This document shows positions 6,474 through 12,247 of a DNA stretch of 12,247 bases, piece by piece. A program made the position numbers and the translations under genes. The DNA lies in assembly GCA_937914775.1 (NCBI GenBank), contig CALDNB010000089.1, forward strand, positions 1 to 12,247, read 5' to 3'. The DNA is from an uncultured Clostridia bacterium. GTDB taxonomy: Bacteria > Bacillota > Clostridia > Monoglobales > Firm-18. The notes under the pieces are model-generated. The model did no database searches, was not told where the DNA came from, and was given only the letters and a program-made list of their open reading frames with translations. Positions within the stretch are counted from its first letter, which is position 1. The number at the start of each line of letters is the position of its first letter.

Positions 6474-7753
6474 TGCGTTTTACAGCAGCAGGCGATACCG
6501 CCATACAAAGGGTACTGACGGAATATGATGGAATTGATACTGTGAGAAATTTTATAAATCAGGGTGATGTAAGGTTTTTTAACCTTGAAACAACAGTTAA
6601 CAAAGATTGCTTTGCTAATTTTTTCAGTGGCGGAACATGGCTTCGTACAGACCGTAAAGTTCTGGAATCAACAAAAATTCTTAATTTTAATATGACTACG
6701 GCTGCAAATAATCATTGTATGGACTACGGTTACGAGGGGCTTTTGCAAACTATTAAGAATATAGACGATGCAGGTTATATACAGGCTGGGTGCGGAAGAA
6801 ATTTAAGAGAAGCAGCATCTCCCAGGTATTTAGACCTTCCTAATGGCAGAGTAGCACTTATAGCATGCTCAACACACTTTGCACCGGGCGGACTTGCAGG
6901 TGAACAGTCGCGCCTTTTGCCGGGCAGACCCGGAATTAACGGATTAAGAGTTAAAACGACTCTTGTTATAGAAAACGAAGACCTTGAGGCAATAAAGAGA
7001 ATAGCAGCAAAAACAGGAATAAATGTTGAAAAGGAATCAGGAATTAAATCGGGATATTCTCACCCCATACCGGAAGGAGAGTATTATCTTGGCAGTATGA
7101 ATTTTGAAACAGGCGACAAACCCGGTATTAAGTACGAAATTGAAAAAGCAGATATGACAAGGATTGAAAAAGCCGTAGAAGAAGCCGCCTTTTTTGCGGA
7201 TTATGTTCTTGTTTCCCTTCATTGCCACGACAGACAGTTTGAAGATGAAACTCTTCCGGCAAAATATATCGAGGACTTTGCACATCATTGTATAGATTGC
7301 GGTGCTCACGCTATAATCGGGCACGGACCGCATCTTTTAAGGCCTTTTGAAGTTTACAAGGAACGTCCGATATTCTATTCGCTTGGAGATTTTCTGCTCC
7401 AACTTGAAAACTGTGAACTTGCTCCGGAAGAATTTTATGCAAAATTCGGAATGACTTCTGACAATACGATGTATGAACTGTTCAAAGTGCGTACAAGAGA
7501 TTTTACATGTGGTCTTCAACGCCAGAGCGAAATGATGGAGTCAGTATTGACTTACTTTGAAATGGAAGACGGGAAATTAAAATCACTGGAATTTATACCG
7601 TTGGAGTTAGGAATTGGTATGAATCATTCGAAAATAGGTCTCCCGAGACTTGCAAAAGATAACAGTATTCTTGAAAGATTGGCAAAACTCTCTGCACCTT
7701 ACGGAACAAAACTGGAAATCGGAGACAGGAATGCAAAACTGATACTGAAATAA
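6473..7753 (+). CDS. CapA/PGA_cap-family metallophosphatase-fold protein, cytosolic
   Basis: A 426-residue protein of the CapA family, a calcineurin-like phosphoesterase fold best known from poly-gamma-glutamate synthesis or release. Visible motifs are AGD (6-8), NLE (37-39), ANNHCMD (78-84), SLHCHD (248-253), GHGPH (283-287) and SLGDF (303-307), which are the metal-site positions in order. There is no signal peptide or N-terminal membrane anchor, in contrast to classical CapA. A segment at roughly 150-225 between the motifs looks like an insertion. Start and upstream stop overlap as TAATG, with AAGGGGG (6457-6463) 9 bases ahead, implying translational coupling to the M20 peptidase. The coupling suggests a shared substrate, perhaps a glutamyl or phosphorylated conjugate; this is inference, since many CapA homologues are uncharacterised. 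Confidence 0.83.
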   Translation: MRFTAAGDTAIQRVLTEYDGIDTVRNFINQGDVRFFNLETTVNKDCFANFFSGGTWLRTDRKVLESTKILNFNMTTAANNHCMDYGYEGLLQTIKNIDDAGYIQAGCGRNLREAASPRYLDLPNGRVALIACSTHFAPGGLAGEQSRLLPGRPGINGLRVKTTLVIENEDLEAIKRIAAKTGINVEKESGIKSGYSHPIPEGEYYLGSMNFETGDKPGIKYEIEKADMTRIEKAVEEAAFFADYVLVSLHCHDRQFEDETLPAKYIEDFAHHCIDCGAHAIIGHGPHLLRPFEVYKERPIFYSLGDFLLQLENCELAPEEFYAKFGMTSDNTMYELFKVRTRDFTCGLQRQSEMMESVLTYFEMEDGKLKSLEFIPLELGIGMNHSKIGLPRLAKDNSILERLAKLSAPYGTKLEIGDRNAKLILK

Positions 7754-7780
7754 GATGTTAACATATAAGGAGAGAAATAA

Positions 7781-8569
7781 ATGGACATTTTAGTTTGTAT
7801 TAAACAAGTTCCCGGGTCTAACAACGTTGAGGTTGACCCTGTAACAGGTGTGCTTAAAAGAGACGGTGTAAAAAGCAAAATGAATCCTTATGATTTATAC
7901 GGTCTTGAACTGGGACTTTCACTTGTGGAAAGATATGGCGGTACTTTAAAGGTAATTACTATGGGACCCCCTCAGGCAAAAGACGCTGTAATTGAAGCAA
8001 TTTGTATGGGTGCAAAAGAGGGAACAGTTTTAACAGACAGAAAGTTTGCAGGAGCAGACGTACTTGCCACTGCATATACCATTTCCCAGGGAATCAAAAA
8101 GATGGGGAACTTTGACATTATAATTTGCGGAAAGCAAACTACCGACGGGGACACCGCACAGGTAGGTGCAGAGGTTGCCGAATTTCTTTCAATTCCCAAC
8201 GTTGCAAATGTCCTTTCTGTTGAAAAAATCGAAGACGGTAAAACGGTTTTGGTTGCATCATTAGACGAAAAGGTTGTAACAATGTCCGTAAAAATGCCTT
8301 GCCTTATTTCTGCAGACGGTGACATAAATTCACCAAGGTTGCCATCATTTAAAGTTAAGCAGCAAGTGACAGAGGATATGATTAAGTTTGTAACATTCGA
8401 GGATTTTGAAGACAAAAACCCCGACAATTACGGACTTTCAGGCTCTGCAACACAGGTTGAGAGAATATTCCCGCCTGAGAAAAACACAGAAAAATGTGTG
8501 ATTGACGGAACAGCAGAACAACAGGCAGAAAAATTATCTGCCATTCTTCGTGACAGAAAGATTGTGTAA
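7781..8569 (+). CDS. etfB: Electron transfer flavoprotein subunit beta (bifurcating/confurcating type)
   Basis: A 262-residue ETF beta subunit. It opens with MDILVCIKQVPGSNNVEVDP and MNPYDLYGLE (34-43), closely resembling the beta subunits of bifurcating ETFs such as that of Acidaminococcus. The nucleotide-binding motif CGKQTTDGDTAQVG (116-129) is of the kind that holds the second, bifurcating FAD rather than AMP. The C-terminal arm (GSATQVERIFPP, 221-232) embraces EtfA. With EtfA and the dehydrogenase encoded next to it, it should form a three-subunit complex that passes electrons between a 2-hydroxy acid, NAD and ferredoxin. AAGGAGA (7767-7773) is 7 bases before the ATG. The 27-base gap after the CapA-like gene holds no terminator, so it belongs to the same transcript. 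Confidence 0.92.
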   Translation: MDILVCIKQVPGSNNVEVDPVTGVLKRDGVKSKMNPYDLYGLELGLSLVERYGGTLKVITMGPPQAKDAVIEAICMGAKEGTVLTDRKFAGADVLATAYTISQGIKKMGNFDIIICGKQTTDGDTAQVGAEVAEFLSIPNVANVLSVEKIEDGKTVLVASLDEKVVTMSVKMPCLISADGDINSPRLPSFKVKQQVTEDMIKFVTFEDFEDKNPDNYGLSGSATQVERIFPPEKNTEKCVIDGTAEQQAEKLSAILRDRKIV

Positions 8570-8581
8570 GGGGGAACGGCG

Positions 8582-9778
8582 ATGGGAAAATTAGTTATAA
8601 ATCACAACCTGGTTACAAAAGAAAAGGCGGAAGAACTTGTAAAAGTGTGTCCTTTTGGCGCCATTTCTTATGCGGATAACAAACTTGATATATCATCAGG
8701 TTGCAAAATGTGCAAAATCTGTACTAAAAAGAGTGACGGAATAATCGAATACAAAGAAGAAGTAAAAAACACAGTTGACAAGGATTTGTGGCGTGGTATA
8801 TGCGTTTATGTTGACCACTATGGGGACAAAATCCACCGTGTTACTTATGAACTTTTAGGCAAGGCAAAAGAGTTGGCTAAAGTTACGAACCACCCTGTAT
8901 ATGCCCTTGTTATCGGCAACAATCTTGGAAAAGGAATTGACAAACTTCTGCACTACGGCGTGGATAAGGTCTTTGTCTATGACAACGATGCCTTTGAACA
9001 TTTCAGAATAGAGCCGTACACAAGTGCTTTTTGCGATTTTATAGATAAAATAAAACCGTCATCAATACTTGTAGGTGCTACAAATTTAGGACGCCAACTT
9101 GCGCCCCGTGTTGCTGCAAGATGCAGAGCGGGACTGACTGCCGACTGCACAGTTCTGGAAATGAAAGAAAACACCGACCTTGTGCAGATAAGACCTGCCT
9201 TTGGCGGTAACATTATGGCACAGATTATTTCTCCAGATACAAGACCACAGTTTTGTACGGTGAGGTATAAAGTGTTTGCTGAGCCAAAACCACAGGAAAA
9301 CCTGTCAGGTGAAATTGTAAAAATGGATATTACAAAAGACAAATTACAGTCTTTAATAGAAATACTTGGTGCAAAAGACAAACCAAAAGATGTGGATATT
9401 TCTGAGGCAGACGTTGTTGTGGCAGTAGGAAGAGGAGCAATGAGCGAGGGCTTAAGACAACAGGCGAAAGAACTTGCGGATTTGCTTGGCGGAGTTGTTG
9501 CATGTAGCCGTCCTTTAGTTGAGGGTAATTTGTTTGATGCAAAAAGGCAAATAGGTTTGTCAGGCAGAACAGTAAACGCCAAATTTATTATTTGTATTGG
9601 AATTTCAGGTGCAGTACAGTTTGCGGCAGGAATGAAGTCGTCGGAATGTATTGTTGCAGTAAATTCTGACAAAACTGCTCCCATTTTTGATGTGGCGCAC
9701 TATGCGGTTGTAGGCGATGTCAATGAAGTTTTACCTCGCTTAATTGCAAAAATAAAGGAGGCACAGGCTGATGTATAA
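8582..9778 (+). CDS. etfA: Electron transfer flavoprotein subunit alpha with N-terminal [4Fe-4S] domain
   Basis: A 398-residue ETF alpha subunit, longer than the usual 310-330 because of a ferredoxin-like extension. In the first 60 residues four cysteines, C23 (in VCPFGAI) and C41/C44/C47 (in CKMCKICTKK), can hold a single [4Fe-4S] cluster; the second cluster of a normal 2[4Fe-4S] ferredoxin cannot form, as S51 stands where a Cys would be. The ETF domain follows, with GATNLGRQLAPRVAARC (165-181) and GGNIMAQI. The C-terminal FAD domain has GRGAMSEG (283-290), GNLFDAKRQIGLSGRTV, IGISGAVQFAAGM (339-351) and APIFDVAHYAVVGDV. The same fused architecture is known from Acetobacterium woodii LctC. 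AAGGGGG lies 7 bases before ATG 8582. Its last 8 bases overlap the next gene. Confidence 0.92.
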   Translation: MGKLVINHNLVTKEKAEELVKVCPFGAISYADNKLDISSGCKMCKICTKKSDGIIEYKEEVKNTVDKDLWRGICVYVDHYGDKIHRVTYELLGKAKELAKVTNHPVYALVIGNNLGKGIDKLLHYGVDKVFVYDNDAFEHFRIEPYTSAFCDFIDKIKPSSILVGATNLGRQLAPRVAARCRAGLTADCTVLEMKENTDLVQIRPAFGGNIMAQIISPDTRPQFCTVRYKVFAEPKPQENLSGEIVKMDITKDKLQSLIEILGAKDKPKDVDISEADVVVAVGRGAMSEGLRQQAKELADLLGGVVACSRPLVEGNLFDAKRQIGLSGRTVNAKFIICIGISGAVQFAAGMKSSECIVAVNSDKTAPIFDVAHYAVVGDVNEVLPRLIAKIKEAQADV

Positions 9779-11165
9779 TAAGTTAACTGCTGATGATATA
9801 AAACTTCTTTGCACCATTGCAGGTGAAGAAAATGTACTGTACGGTGACGCAATCAGTCCTGATTACGGGCACGACGAACTTGGCGGAATTGAGAAAATGC
9901 CTGAAGTGTTAGTTCGTGTTCACAAAACAGAAGAAATTGCACAGATAATGAAACTTGCATGGGAAAATACGATACCTGTAACAGTAAGAGGAAGCGGAAC
10001 AGGTCTTGTAGGCTCTGCAGTTCCTGTAGAGGGTGGTATTCTTCTTGAAACAACCCAGATGAATAAAATTTTAGAACTTGATAAAAACAATCTGACAGTT
10101 ACCGTTCAGCCGGGCGTGTTACTGATGGAACTGGCTGCCTTTGCGGAAGAAAATGACTTTTTATACCCACCTGACCCAGGTGAAAAATCTGCAACTATCG
10201 GCGGAAACATTTCAACTAACGCAGGAGGTATGAGAGCAGTTAAATACGGTGTTACAAGGGACTATGTAAGAGAACTTACTGTTGTAACACCTAAAGGTGA
10301 AATTCTGGTATTAGGCGGGAAAGTAGCAAAAAACAGTTCGGGCTACAGTTTAAAAGATTTGGTTGTGGGCTCGGAAGGAACTCTGTGCATAATTACAGAG
10401 GCGGTATTAAAACTTGTGCCGCTTCCAAAGGTTTCAATAAGTTTGTTAGTGCCGTTCCCCGATATGAAAAGTGCCATTGAGGCAGTGCCAAAGATTATTC
10501 GTTCAAAGGTAACACCTACTGCAATAGAATATATGTCCCGTGACACAATTTTGTTTTCAGAAAGTTACCTTGGTAAGAAATTTCCCGATACTAAAAACGA
10601 TGCGTACATTTTACTTACATTTGACGGAAATACAGACGAACAGGTAGAAGCGGATATGAAAAATGTGGCAGAGTTGTGCCTTGAAATTGGTGCACTTGAC
10701 GCGTACATTGTTGATACAGAAGAACGTAAAAAAGCAGTATGGTCTGCAAGGGGCGCATTCCTTGAGGCGATAAAAGCATCTACAACACAGATGGACGAAT
10801 GTGACGTTGTAGTTCCTGTTGATAAGGTTGATGAATTTATAAAATTCACTCACAAACTTGCTGAAGAAACTAATGTAAGAATACCAAGTTTCGGTCATGC
10901 AGGGGACGGTAATCTTCACGTTTATATCTGCCGTGACCAACTTAATAACGATGATTGGGAAGATGTTCTTACAAAATGTTTTGACAGTATGTACCAGAAA
11001 GCAAAAGAACTGGGTGGACTGGTGTCAGGTGAACACGGTATCGGTTTTGCGAAAAAAGAGTATTTAAAAGAACTTTTGGGAGAAACGCCGATTTCTCTTA
11101 TGCAGGGAATTAAAAAGGTTTTTGATGAGAAAAATATTCTTAACCCAGGGAAAATATGTTTTTAA
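9771..11165 (+). CDS. lctD: FAD-linked 2-hydroxy-acid (probably D-lactate) dehydrogenase of the Ldh/Etf complex
   Basis: A 464-residue member of the GlcD/vanillyl-alcohol-oxidase FAD family. The FAD-binding PCMH domain shows VRGSGTGLVGSAVP (72-85), YPPDPGEKSATIGGN (132-146), STNAGGM and GYSLKDLVVGSEGTLCI (191-207). The substrate domain carries DECDVVVP (342-349), the metal-binding FGHAGDGNLH (374-383) and SGEHGIG (419-425), and it ends with LNPGKI. All are intact. The order etfB-etfA-dehydrogenase is that of lctBCD of Acetobacterium woodii, where the complex drives endergonic lactate-dependent NAD reduction with ferredoxin. No lactate permease or racemase gene is nearby, so glycolate or another 2-hydroxy acid remains possible. 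ATG 9771 lies inside the end of etfA (8-base overlap), and AAAGGAGG (9754-9761), also within etfA, precedes it by 9 bases. Confidence 0.88.
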   Translation: MYNKLTADDIKLLCTIAGEENVLYGDAISPDYGHDELGGIEKMPEVLVRVHKTEEIAQIMKLAWENTIPVTVRGSGTGLVGSAVPVEGGILLETTQMNKILELDKNNLTVTVQPGVLLMELAAFAEENDFLYPPDPGEKSATIGGNISTNAGGMRAVKYGVTRDYVRELTVVTPKGEILVLGGKVAKNSSGYSLKDLVVGSEGTLCIITEAVLKLVPLPKVSISLLVPFPDMKSAIEAVPKIIRSKVTPTAIEYMSRDTILFSESYLGKKFPDTKNDAYILLTFDGNTDEQVEADMKNVAELCLEIGALDAYIVDTEERKKAVWSARGAFLEAIKASTTQMDECDVVVPVDKVDEFIKFTHKLAEETNVRIPSFGHAGDGNLHVYICRDQLNNDDWEDVLTKCFDSMYQKAKELGGLVSGEHGIGFAKKEYLKELLGETPISLMQGIKKVFDEKNILNPGKICF

Positions 11166-11179
11166 CAAAGGGTGTTATT

Positions 11180-11494
11180 ATGGAATTTGAAAAGTTAATC
11201 TCAGAAAGATATTCTGTAAGAAAATTTAAGCAGGAGCATCTGACAAAAGAGTGTGTTGACAAGATTTTAAATGCTGCCCACCTTGCACCGACAGGTTGCA
11301 ATTATCAGCCGCAGAGAATTCTTGTTTTGAATACAGATGAAGCAACAGAAAAAGGCCATGCAGCTGGTCGTGCGGAAGAATTAGTGCGCTTATGTCGCGA
11401 GTTCGGACAATCGGAAAAAGATATTTTGGCACGATTGATGAAAGACTTGAATCTTTCGAAAGACGAAGCATTACAGTATATGAAAGAAAGGTAA
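11180..11494 (+). pseudogene. Truncated nitroreductase fused in frame to an Rpn/PD-(D/E)XK nuclease C-terminal tail
   Basis: Residues 1-57 are the start of a nitroreductase-family flavoenzyme (FMN-binding ERYSVRKF at 9-16, AAHLAPTGCNYQPQRILVL at 32-50). Members normally run to about 170 residues. After TDEATEK (52-58) the sequence switches to GHAAGRAEELVRLCREFG and DLNLSKDEALQYMKER, which is the style of the C-terminus of Rpn-type recombination-promoting nuclease/transposase proteins. The join lies near base 11350. FMN binding and catalysis should be lost. The start is ATG 11180, with AAAGGGTG (11168-11174) just ahead; the in-frame ATG at 11156 inside lctD is less likely. The intact nitroreductase would have been the last gene of the operon, 14 bases after lctD. 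A de novo function for the 104-residue fusion cannot be excluded. Confidence 0.75.
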
Positions 11495-11496
11495 AT

Positions 11497-11595
11497 AGTT
11501 TTGTTAAGAAGAACACTATCACGATATTGTACAGTGATGGTAGGAGAAGTATAGTTGAGAATAATATAGATAAAATAGAGGAGTTGGTTTCATGA
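11497..11595 (+). other. Possible coding remnant or small gene ending in ATGA overlap with the phosphoesterase
   Basis: This frame reads SFVKKNTITILYSDGRRS followed by IVENNIDKIEELVS, a plausible small beta-rich protein end. It stops at TGA 11593-11595, overlapping the next start as ATGA, the usual sign of translational coupling. No good start codon with a ribosome binding site is seen; upstream the frame runs back antiphase through the Rpn-type tail, where it is probably a shadow. It may be the surviving 3' end of a gene cut by the same rearrangement. A weak promoter-like pair, TTGTAC (11527-11532) and TATAGT (11550-11555), lies inside. I do not recognise the protein. Confidence 0.3.
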
Positions 11596-12194
11596 GATAC
11601 TATATAGCGGACTTGCATTTCTTTCATGAAAGTTTAAACACGAAGATGGACCATCGAGGATTTGAAAATGTCGAAGCGATGAATCAGTACATGATAGATA
11701 AATGGAATCAGAAGGTTCGAAGAAATGACGAGGTCGTGATTCTCGGAGATTTGTCTTGGGGAAAAGCGGAGGAGACAAATGAACTTTTGAGGAAACTTCA
11801 TGGGAAACTTTATCTGATTCAGGGTAACCATGACAGATTTCTTTCCAATAATAATTATCAAACCAGTCGTTTTGTTTGGATCAAACCATATGCAGAGATG
11901 CATGATAACAGGAGAAAGGTTGTTCTGTGCCATTATCCGATAATGTGTTACAACGGACAGTATCGGAGAGACGAAAGAGGAAATTCCAAGACATACATGT
12001 TATACGGACATGTTCATGATACTCATGATCAGAGGCTTCTGGAACAGTTTCAGGAAATAATGAGAAATACAAAAGTAACAGGACCGGATGGAGTGGAGAG
12101 AAATATTCCTTGTAACATGATCAACTGTTATTGTGGATATTCTGATTATGAGCCGCTGACACTGGATGAATGGATCGCATTGGGGACAGGGTAA
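11592..12194 (+). CDS. Calcineurin-like metallophosphoesterase
   Basis: A 200-residue soluble phosphoesterase with the complete two-metal signature: D7 and H9 in IADLHF, GDLSW (52-56), GNHD (78-81), H114 in CHYP and GHVH (139-142). The small size fits the bacterial stand-alone metallophosphatase group often met in mobile or phage-like neighbourhoods; the substrate is unknown. AGAGGAG (11577-11583) is 8 bases before ATG 11592. Codon habits differ from the operon to its left: all 10 His codons are CAT, while etfA and lctD use CAC in 11 of 13. That points to separate ancestry. The last codons (ATTGGGGACAGGG, then TAA) share the TGGGGAC word with the adjoining palindrome, so the native C-terminus may have been altered by that element. 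Confidence 0.87.
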   Translation: MRYYIADLHFFHESLNTKMDHRGFENVEAMNQYMIDKWNQKVRRNDEVVILGDLSWGKAEETNELLRKLHGKLYLIQGNHDRFLSNNNYQTSRFVWIKPYAEMHDNRRKVVLCHYPIMCYNGQYRRDERGNSKTYMLYGHVHDTHDQRLLEQFQEIMRNTKVTGPDGVERNIPCNMINCYCGYSDYEPLTLDEWIALGTG

Positions 12195-12247
12195 AATTCA
12201 AATGGGGACGTTGTTTTTTGCAAAAAACAACGTCCCCATTTGAATTT
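12194..12247. repeat. Perfect 54-bp palindrome (REP/RAYT-like hairpin), running to the window edge
   Basis: Each base from 12194 to 12220 pairs with its partner from 12247 back to 12221, centred on a GC step, with no mismatch. Each 27-base arm contains AAATGGGGACGTTGTTTTTT. As RNA or single-stranded DNA it forms a very stable hairpin. It starts on the last base of the phosphoesterase stop codon. The T-run is inside the stem, so it is not a classical terminator. Palindromes with GGGGAC...GTCCCC ends recall REP sequences mobilised by Y1-type (RAYT) transposases; this assignment is by resemblance. It could extend past the window. Confidence 0.85.

Noticed and set aside
8977..9684. Long open frame on the - strand (235 codons) opposite etfA
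   Set aside because: It lies wholly opposite a well-conserved ETF alpha domain, has no ribosome binding site in context, and its composition (Ser/Ala/Pro-rich) is what the complement of this coding sequence gives.
11156..11182. Upstream ATG (11156) as start of the nitroreductase fragment
   Set aside because: It would add MFLTKGVI before the family's usual N-terminus and lies within lctD without a fitting Shine-Dalgarno; ATG 11180 has one.
11482..11494. Programmed frameshift at GAAAGAAAGG joining the Rpn-type tail to the following frame
   Set aside because: No X-XXY-YYZ slippery heptamer or downstream stimulator is visible, and Rpn-type tails naturally end near this point.
11392..11496. N-terminal part of the open frame that ends at 11595
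   Set aside because: It runs antiphase to the Rpn-type tail, has no ribosome binding site at its ATG, and reads as a shadow; only the part after about 11497 looks coding.
12194..12247. Palindrome as an ordinary bidirectional terminator
   Set aside because: The T-run is inside the stem and no T-tract follows within the window; the length and perfection exceed normal terminators.

Overview
The window is AT-rich, strictly one-directional (every supported gene is on the + strand) and has strong AGGAGG-type ribosome binding sites, TTGTAA/TATAAT-type promoters and an intrinsic terminator. With an electron-bifurcating-type ETF, a lactate-dehydrogenase-like flavoprotein, a proton-translocating transhydrogenase subunit and an APC amino-acid exchanger, it looks like chromosome of an anaerobic low-GC Firmicute (Clostridia). 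No rRNA, tRNA, CRISPR array or intact transposase was seen. No gap between genes exceeds about 100 bases.

Layout. (1) 1-1114: the 3' end of pntB, which here carries a second NADP(H)-binding domain III after the tail of a first one, followed closely by a GNAT acetyltransferase. (2) 1131-2636: a free-standing unit with promoter, APC-family amino-acid permease and a strong hairpin terminator. (3) 2656-3321: an AlkD-like DNA alkylation repair protein, squeezed against that terminator and probably using a rare ATT start. (4) 3349-about 11350: a long operon from one clear promoter. It runs DUF4838 glycoside-hydrolase-like protein, M20 metallopeptidase, CapA-like phosphoesterase fold, etfB, etfA with an N-terminal [4Fe-4S] domain, lctD-type FAD dehydrogenase, then the first 57 codons of a nitroreductase. 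Spacings are +22, -1, +27, +12, -8 and +14 bases. The first three proteins have no signal peptide, so the likely picture is cytosolic dismantling of an imported glycoconjugate or peptide, coupled to oxidation of a 2-hydroxy acid such as lactate by an electron-confurcating Ldh/Etf complex. That substrate link is inference.

(5) 11351-12247: foreign-looking material. The nitroreductase is cut off and fused in frame to the C-terminal tail of an Rpn/PD-(D/E)XK-type transposase-nuclease. A small orphan reading frame, a calcineurin-like phosphoesterase with different codon habits (His is always CAT, against mostly CAC upstream) and a perfect 54-bp palindrome follow. The palindrome resembles REP/RAYT-type elements and ends exactly at the window edge.

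The points most worth following up are the tandem domain III of PntB, whose second copy has lost the conserved Lys-Arg-Ser that grips the 2'-phosphate of NADP(H); the three-hydrolase plus Ldh/Etf operon; and the chimeric, palindrome-bounded right end.
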